Source: JBBIPA01 sp037443085
GTDB taxonomy: Bacteria > Chloroflexota > Dehalococcoidia > GIF9 > UBA5629
DNA length: 64,000 nucleotides
Direction of reading: 5' to 3'
Assembly: GCA_037443085.1 (NCBI GenBank)
Contig: JBBIPA010000005.1
Span: forward strand, 1-64,000
Each line of letters starts with the position of its first letter. The first letter of the stretch is position 1. The translations under genes and the position numbers were made by a program. Shown one piece after another: positions 59,657-64,000 of the stretch. The notes beneath the pieces were generated by a model. The model was given only the letters and a program-made list of their open reading frames with translations. It did no database searches and was not told where the DNA came from.

Positions 59657-60031
59657 ATGTCTGATTTCTCAGAAGCTTATCAGAATTTGCTAAAAGAGCG
59701 TGAGCGCCTCATCAAGGAGCTGGAAGATTTGAAGGTGAACATAAAGCCAGCCGATGAGAGACGCGAGGGGAGTCCTTTTGGCAAAAGAGAGGAAGAAGCT
59801 ACCAAAGCCATGGAGCTTGAGAAAAGGCTGGCACTGGAGAAGCAAGTGTCTGACTCTCTAGCAAAAGTGAACCGCGCTATACAGAAGTATGAAACCGGCA
59901 CCTATGGTATCTGCGACCAGTGTGGCAAACCCATAGAGCCAGCCAGGCTGGAAGCACTGTCCTATGCCGCCCTCTGCCTGAGCTGCAAAACAAAGCAAGC
60001 CAAAAACGTCAGGGGCAGGTCAACCCGCTAA
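59657..60031 (+). CDS. TraR/DksA-type zinc-finger protein
   Basis: 124-residue protein with a long N-terminal coiled coil (AYQNLLKERERLIKELEDL) and a C-terminal C4 zinc finger: YGICDQCGKPIEPARLEA then ALCLSCKTKQ. This is the DksA/TraR layout of proteins that reach through the RNA polymerase secondary channel. The acidic coiled-coil-tip residues of true DksA are not obvious, so it may be a DksA-like protein with another role. lspA starts 1 base after its stop. Confidence 0.85.
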   Translation: MSDFSEAYQNLLKERERLIKELEDLKVNIKPADERREGSPFGKREEEATKAMELEKRLALEKQVSDSLAKVNRAIQKYETGTYGICDQCGKPIEPARLEALSYAALCLSCKTKQAKNVRGRSTR

Positions 60032-60032
60032 C

Positions 60033-60521
60033 GTGTGGAGAAGATGGTCTTTCCTACTCATTGCTGCCTTCGTAGTAGCCGCTGACCAGCTAACCAAATC
60101 CTGGGTCAGAGTCAACCTGGTACCAGGAGAATCACTGCCCGAGATTGGCATCCTCACCATTATTCACGCCCAGAACACCGGCTCAGCATTCGGCTTGTTC
60201 GCCAACCAGGCTTTCCTGTTGACGCTCATTGCCATAGTCGGGCTGGTGGTAATCCTGCTGTTCTATCGCTATCTCCCCCAGTCCAGCGTCCTGAGCACAG
60301 TGGCTCTGGGGCTGGTTTTCGGCGGTGCCCTGGGCAACCTCACCGACCGCATCCGCCTTGGACATGTGACCGATTTCATCTATGTTCGCCTCTGGAATGA
60401 TTTCTACTGGCCGGCATTCAATGTCGCCGACTCATCCATCAGTATCGGCGTCATCGTCCTGGCAGTCTTCCTCCTCCTCGGACTGAAAAGGAAAGATGGT
60501 CAAACCTCCACAGGAAACTAA
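60033..60521 (+). CDS. lspA: Lipoprotein signal peptidase (signal peptidase II)
   Basis: Cleaves signal peptides of prolipoproteins, so it would process the many lipoproteins in this window. 162 residues, four membrane helices. The two catalytic aspartates lie in GNLTDRIRLGHVTDFIYV and FNVADSSISIGV. The motif VVAADQLTKSWV and NTGSAFGL are also typical. GTG start at 60033, one base after the DksA-like stop. The end overlaps rluD by 26 bases. Confidence 0.94.
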   Translation: MWRRWSFLLIAAFVVAADQLTKSWVRVNLVPGESLPEIGILTIIHAQNTGSAFGLFANQAFLLTLIAIVGLVVILLFYRYLPQSSVLSTVALGLVFGGALGNLTDRIRLGHVTDFIYVRLWNDFYWPAFNVADSSISIGVIVLAVFLLLGLKRKDGQTSTGN

Positions 60522-61410
60522 AATAGTGCAGGTCGCCGAACCTGTTAGCCGTCTGGATAAATACCTGGCTGCCCACTGTCCCGAGCTATCGCGTTCCCGC
60601 CTGCAAAAGCTTATCGAACAGGGACATATTCTGGTCAATGGCTATGGAGCCAAAGCCAGCCAGAAACTGAATTCCGGAGACGAAATCAGCATCAGCCTGC
60701 CACCACCGGAACCCACCTCGCTCACCGCTGAGCCGCTGCCACTTAATATATTATATGAAGACGATGACCTTATCGTGCTCGATAAGCCGGCCGGGATCAC
60801 TGTCCACCCTGCCCCGGGACATGCCAGCCATACCCTGGTAAACGCCCTCCTGGCTCATTGCCCTGACCTGGCTACCTTGAGCAATTCCCTGCGACCCGGC
60901 ATAGTCCACCGGCTGGACAAAGACACCTCAGGACTGATGCTCGTCGCCAAAACCAGTGCTGCGCAGCAAAACCTCATTAACCAGTTCAAAACACGCTCGG
61001 TCTCCAAGGGCTACCTCGTGCTGGTGAAAGGTAAACTAACCCCGGCGAAGGGAATCATCGAAGCTCCCATCGGCCGCCATCCCGCCAACCGCAAGCGCAT
61101 GGCTATTGTCACCTCAGGCAGACCGGCACGTTCCCACTACAAGGTCAAAGAGTATATCGATAACTATTCCCTGCTCGAAGTCACCATTGAAACCGGTCGC
61201 ACTCATCAAATACGCGTCCACCTCTCCGCCATCGGCTACCCTGTGGTTGGCGACTCTGTCTATGGCGTGAAATCAGTGTACTTAAAACGTCAATTCGTCC
61301 ACGCTTACCGGTTGGGCTTCCACCTGCCCCCCAGCGGAGAATACCAGGAATTCATCTGCAACCTGCCCCCCGACCTGACACAAGCCCTCCAACTCCTAAA
61401 ACGCCAGTAA
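60496..61410 (+). CDS. rluD: RluA/RluD family ribosomal large-subunit pseudouridine synthase
   Basis: 304 residues. The N-terminal S4 RNA-binding domain (SRLDKYLAAHCPELSRSRLQ, ILVNGYGAKASQKLNSGDEI) is followed by the catalytic domain with PAGITVHPAPGH and the signature GIVHRLDKDTSGLMLVAKT, where Asp is the nucleophile. GRTHQIRVHLSAIGYPVVGD closes the site. It overlaps the lspA end, the common lspA-rluD pairing. RluD-type specificity for 23S rRNA is likely but not certain. Confidence 0.93.
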   Translation: MVKPPQETKIVQVAEPVSRLDKYLAAHCPELSRSRLQKLIEQGHILVNGYGAKASQKLNSGDEISISLPPPEPTSLTAEPLPLNILYEDDDLIVLDKPAGITVHPAPGHASHTLVNALLAHCPDLATLSNSLRPGIVHRLDKDTSGLMLVAKTSAAQQNLINQFKTRSVSKGYLVLVKGKLTPAKGIIEAPIGRHPANRKRMAIVTSGRPARSHYKVKEYIDNYSLLEVTIETGRTHQIRVHLSAIGYPVVGDSVYGVKSVYLKRQFVHAYRLGFHLPPSGEYQEFICNLPPDLTQALQLLKRQ

Positions 61411-61418
61411 AATGATGG

Positions 61419-61445
61419 CTTGGAAGGGGCTATGCCCCTTCCAAG
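61419..61445. terminator. GC-rich hairpin after rluD
   Basis: Perfect 12-bp stem CTTGGAAGGGGC, loop TAT, GCCCCTTCCAAG, 9 bases after the rluD stop. Same GGGGC-GCCCC core as the hairpins at 6716 and 61501. Confidence 0.65.
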
Positions 61446-61500
61446 AAGTCTTCCACCGTCTTTCCTGAAGCAGCAGATGCCACCAATTATCCCGGGGTTT

Positions 61501-61520
61501 GCAAGGGGCAAGCCCCTTGC
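61501..61520. terminator. GC-rich hairpin with T-run
   Basis: GCAAGGGGC, AA, GCCCCTTGC followed by ACGTTTTTCT: a compact terminator-like structure and third member of the GGGGC-GCCCC family. Confidence 0.65.
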
Positions 61521-61532
61521 ACGTTTTTCTAT

Positions 61533-61563
61533 CCCCCTCTTTCCTGGAGAAGGAAAGAGGGGG
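61533..61563. repeat. 13-bp perfect inverted repeat
   Basis: CCCCCTCTTTCCT (61533-61545), loop GGAGA, AGGAAAGAGGGGG (61551-61563). Third hairpin in a 150-base stretch. Confidence 0.55.
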
Positions 61564-61645
61564 CAGGGGGAGAAAGGTTGATACTTTATCTATTGCTTAA
61601 ACCCCTGCTAATATGCTACATTGTACACAATAAAAGAGGGACAGT

Positions 61646-61921
61646 ATGAGAGACCCTAAATCTTTCGGTCAACTCAAGAAAGATCAGTTGGGCAGAGAAA
61701 GCGAACTTCTCGGCAAGCTCATGGGCAGTGCTGAAGAGCTCAAGGCGCTGGCGGGATTTGAAGACGACCTGGGCACTCGGCGAAACGAAATTCTGTTTAA
61801 AGTGCAAAATGAAATGGAAGATACCAGAAACGCCTTAAAAGAAGCCGAGCAACTGGTAGAGCGCCTGAAAAAACACCTGAGCCAGCTTGAGGGCATCCAG
61901 CGCATCCTCACCAAGAGGTAG
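61646..61921 (+). CDS. Hypothetical coiled-coil protein
   Basis: A 91-residue charged protein, probably almost all helical, with two heptad-like stretches (LGKLMGSAEELKALAG and DTRNALKEAEQLVERLKKHL). No signal, membrane segment or cysteine. The ATG at 61646 follows AAGAGGGACAGT. Not recognised. It stands alone between the rluD hairpins and the RDD gene. Confidence 0.65.
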   Translation: MRDPKSFGQLKKDQLGRESELLGKLMGSAEELKALAGFEDDLGTRRNEILFKVQNEMEDTRNALKEAEQLVERLKKHLSQLEGIQRILTKR

Positions 61922-62069
61922 CTCGCCGCACAGCCGTCGTAAAAGCCTTCTCCCACCACTATATCCTCATGTTCTCCACGCTTTTCGGGAAGTTATCTGT
62001 CATTTCCTTTATAATAAAAGCGTAGATTGCCATTGAGGCAAACTAAACGCTTCGGCAAAGGGACTAAAA

Positions 62070-62570
62070 TTGAACAAGAAGCCAGAAGAATATGCCCTGG
62101 AATATGCTGGCTTCTGGATTAGGCTCGGTGCCGCCGTAATCGATGGGATTATTTTTCTCCTCGTCCTCTTCATCTTACGCTACGACGTTTTCTTCAAATT
62201 TATTGCCCTGATGCTACCGCCGACGACCTTTCTTACCATAGCCATTCTCGTACCCTGGGTCATACACATTGCCTATTTCGTTAGCCCGTGGGCATGGCGC
62301 GGGCAGACGCCCGGGATGATGATAATTGGGATGAAGATTATCCGCACCGATAGCTCCCCCATCACCTGGCAATATGCCCTGCTCCGCTACCTGGGCTGCC
62401 TCGTTTCCACCATTATTCTGTTCATCGGCTTTATCTGGATTGCCTTCGATAGTCGCAAACAGGGACTGCATGACAAGATAGCCGATACCTATGTGGTCAA
62501 ACTGCCGGTAAGGCAGGTGGAATTCACCGCTGAGTATTTAGCAGGAGGAAAAGTTGGCTACTCCCGTTAA
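62070..62570 (+). CDS. RDD family membrane protein
   Basis: 166-residue protein with three to four membrane helices. The RDD hallmarks are GFWIRLGAAVIDGIIFLLVL (Arg then Asp) and FDSRKQGLHDKIADTYVV near the C terminus; GQTPGMMIIGMKIIR is also typical. TTG start at 62070 (AAAGGGACTAAAA upstream). It overlaps the gltX start by 17 bases. The family may function in ion or metabolite transport; substrate unknown. Confidence 0.85.
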   Translation: MNKKPEEYALEYAGFWIRLGAAVIDGIIFLLVLFILRYDVFFKFIALMLPPTTFLTIAILVPWVIHIAYFVSPWAWRGQTPGMMIIGMKIIRTDSSPITWQYALLRYLGCLVSTIILFIGFIWIAFDSRKQGLHDKIADTYVVKLPVRQVEFTAEYLAGGKVGYSR

Positions 62571-64000
62571 CAAGATAAGAGTTCGCTTCGCCCCCAGCCC
62601 CACCGGCTACCCCCATCTGGGCAATATCAGGACTGCCCTGTTCAACTGGCTTTTCGCCCGCCACAACAGCGGCGTCTTCATCCTGCGCATCGAGGATACT
62701 GATGTCGCCCGCAAGGTGGAAGGGGCGGTAGAGATGATTATGGACAGCCTGCGCTGGCTGGGGCTAGACTGGGACGAAGGCCCCTATTTCCAGTCGCAGC
62801 GCCTGGAGCATTACCATCAGACCGCCAACGAGCTGGTAAAGCGTGATGCCGCTTACCGCTGCTATTGTTCCCCTCAGCGACTTGAAGCATTGAGGCAGGA
62901 GCAAATGAGCCGCAAGCAGCCGCCGGGCTATGACCGCCATTGCCGTAACCTTTCACCCCAGCAAAGGGCAGATATGGAAGCCAGCAGCATCAAGCCAGTG
63001 GTCCGCTTCAAATCGCCCCTCGAGGGTCAAACCATTTTTCATGACCTGATACGCGGCGACATCGTGTTCGAAAACAGCACGCTCGATGACTTCGTCCTGC
63101 TCAAGTCAGATGGCTATCCCACCTACCACCTCGCCAACATCGTTGACGACCATATGATGGAGATTTCCCATGTCCTCAGGGCTGATGAATGGCTATCGAG
63201 CACGCCGCGTCACACCCTGCTTTATCGCGCTTTGGACTGGCAGTCACCCCAGTTCGCCCATCTGCCCATGATACTGGGCACTGACCGCTCCAAACTGAGC
63301 AAACGTCATGGCGCCACCAATATCAACGAATACCGTGACCAGGGCTACCTGCCAGCAGCCATGCTCAACTTCCTGGCTTTGCTCGGCTGGTCGCTGGACG
63401 ATAAAACCGAGCTGATGAGCCGGGAGGACATCATCAAGAACTTCTCACTGGAACGGGTCAGCAAAACCGCCGCCGTGTTCAACAAGGACAAGCTCGACTG
63501 GATGAACGGAGTTTACATCCGCGGTTTAAGCCCCGCTAACTTCGCCAGTCAAGCCCTCCCTTTCCTGGAGAAAAACCTGCCTGAAACCATCCAACGCCCG
63601 CTGGATGTTGCCCACCTGGGTTGCATCATGCCACTTATCCAGGATAGGGCCAAGACACTGGCGGAAATTCCCCAGCTCATCGACTTCTTCTTCGCCGAAA
63701 AGTTGGTCTATGACACCACCATGCTCCTGCACAAAATCGATAAATCACAGGCCGTTCAGGCACTACAGGCCGCTATATCAAGATTAGAAGGAGCCCCTAG
63801 CTGGACTACCGAGTCCTTGGAGCTGGACTTACGCCCCCTGGCAGACGAACTTCATCTTAAAACCAGCATTTTCTTCAGCCTTCTGCGCGTTTCCACCACC
63901 GGCAGAACCGCCGCCCCACCTCTCTTCCAGACCATGGAAGTGCTGGGCAAAAACCGCTGCCTCCACCGCCTCAAAGCAGCTCTACAAAAATTGTCAACGA
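62554..64000 (+). CDS. gltX: Glutamyl-tRNA synthetase (3' end outside the window)
   Basis: At least 482 codons, open to the window edge. TTG start at 62554 behind AGCAGGAGGAAAAG, inside the end of the RDD gene. The class I HIGH-type motif is FAPSPTGYPHLGNIRTALFN near residue 11, and the KMSKS-type motif is TDRSKLSKRHGATNINEY. LRIEDTDVARKVEGAVEMI and YPTYHLANIVDDHMM are GluRS-typical. E. coli GltX has 471 residues, so only a few residues should be missing. Whether it is discriminating or also charges tRNA-Gln cannot be told. Confidence 0.93.
   Translation, partial: MATPVNKIRVRFAPSPTGYPHLGNIRTALFNWLFARHNSGVFILRIEDTDVARKVEGAVEMIMDSLRWLGLDWDEGPYFQSQRLEHYHQTANELVKRDAAYRCYCSPQRLEALRQEQMSRKQPPGYDRHCRNLSPQQRADMEASSIKPVVRFKSPLEGQTIFHDLIRGDIVFENSTLDDFVLLKSDGYPTYHLANIVDDHMMEISHVLRADEWLSSTPRHTLLYRALDWQSPQFAHLPMILGTDRSKLSKRHGATNINEYRDQGYLPAAMLNFLALLGWSLDDKTELMSREDIIKNFSLERVSKTAAVFNKDKLDWMNGVYIRGLSPANFASQALPFLEKNLPETIQRPLDVAHLGCIMPLIQDRAKTLAEIPQLIDFFFAEKLVYDTTMLLHKIDKSQAVQALQAAISRLEGAPSWTTESLELDLRPLADELHLKTSIFFSLLRVSTTGRTAAPPLFQTMEVLGKNRCLHRLKAALQKLST

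Noticed and set aside
1..64000. CRISPR arrays, tRNA or rRNA genes, transposases
   Set aside because: No regularly spaced direct repeats, cloverleaf-like sequences, rRNA segments or transposase motifs were recognised by eye; a tRNA scan would be the decisive check.

Overview
The window reads as chromosomal DNA of an anaerobic Chloroflexota bacterium, most likely Dehalococcoidia-like from sediment or subsurface. This is inferred from the gene mix: F420/flavin LLM oxidoreductase, TIGR04076 protein, ACMSD-type amidohydrolases, many molybdopterin oxidoreductases, HrcA/CIRCE control, and frequent TTG/GTG starts behind strong GGAGG sites. No rRNA, tRNA, CRISPR array or intact insertion sequence was seen. 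Two short runs of N (1646-1663 and 44761-44770) mark assembly gaps inside genes.

Layout. 1-4753: core metabolism (queuosine-precursor transporter, Mut7-C protein, Nnr, CoaX, CoaBC). 4754-7245: small AT-rich accessory island (VapBC pair with its own promoter/operator, a nuclease-like RAMA-domain gene broken by a frameshift, a lone HicB, palindromic repeats and a truncated second antitoxin). 7246-15960: valS, convergent with a prs-secA-polX-hypothetical operon. 16295-24324: TIGR04076 protein, a TRAP transporter (dctPQM), an LLM flavin enzyme, two divergent ACMSD-type amidohydrolases and a P-type ATPase stub. 24394-42250: the catabolic heart of the window (below). 42333-45059: universal stress protein and an AT-rich nuclease-helicase (DUF2075) gene. 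45401-50037: DUF362 protein, a TatD-like hydrolase and a third transhydroxylase-like catalytic subunit. 50256-64000: nth, an ABC-2 permease remnant, glyA, three lipoproteins, CIRCE-hrcA-grpE-dnaK, small membrane proteins, DUF72, DksA-like, lspA, rluD, RDD protein and gltX (runs off the window).

Most interesting content. The plus-strand block 31308-42250 joins an ABC importer (livGFHM) to a molybdenum enzyme closely matching pyrogallol-phloroglucinol transhydroxylase (both subunits). After it come, in order, an SDR, a cyclase-family metallohydrolase, a cupin, a 3-hydroxyacyl-CoA-dehydrogenase-type enzyme and a BKACE-family enzyme. That is the enzyme-family set expected for anaerobic phloroglucinol breakdown: phloroglucinol reductase, dihydrophloroglucinol cyclohydrolase, 3-hydroxy-5-oxohexanoate dehydrogenase and triacetate acetoacetate-lyase. 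A consensus promoter precedes the importer genes. Two more transhydroxylase-like catalytic subunits lie within 25 kb. One has a beta subunit with a NarH-like cysteine pattern; the other has no beta subunit. Together with two possible hydroxybenzoate decarboxylases and the TRAP and ABC importers, the region looks like a polyhydroxybenzene degradation island. Substrates are inferred from family and context, not proved.
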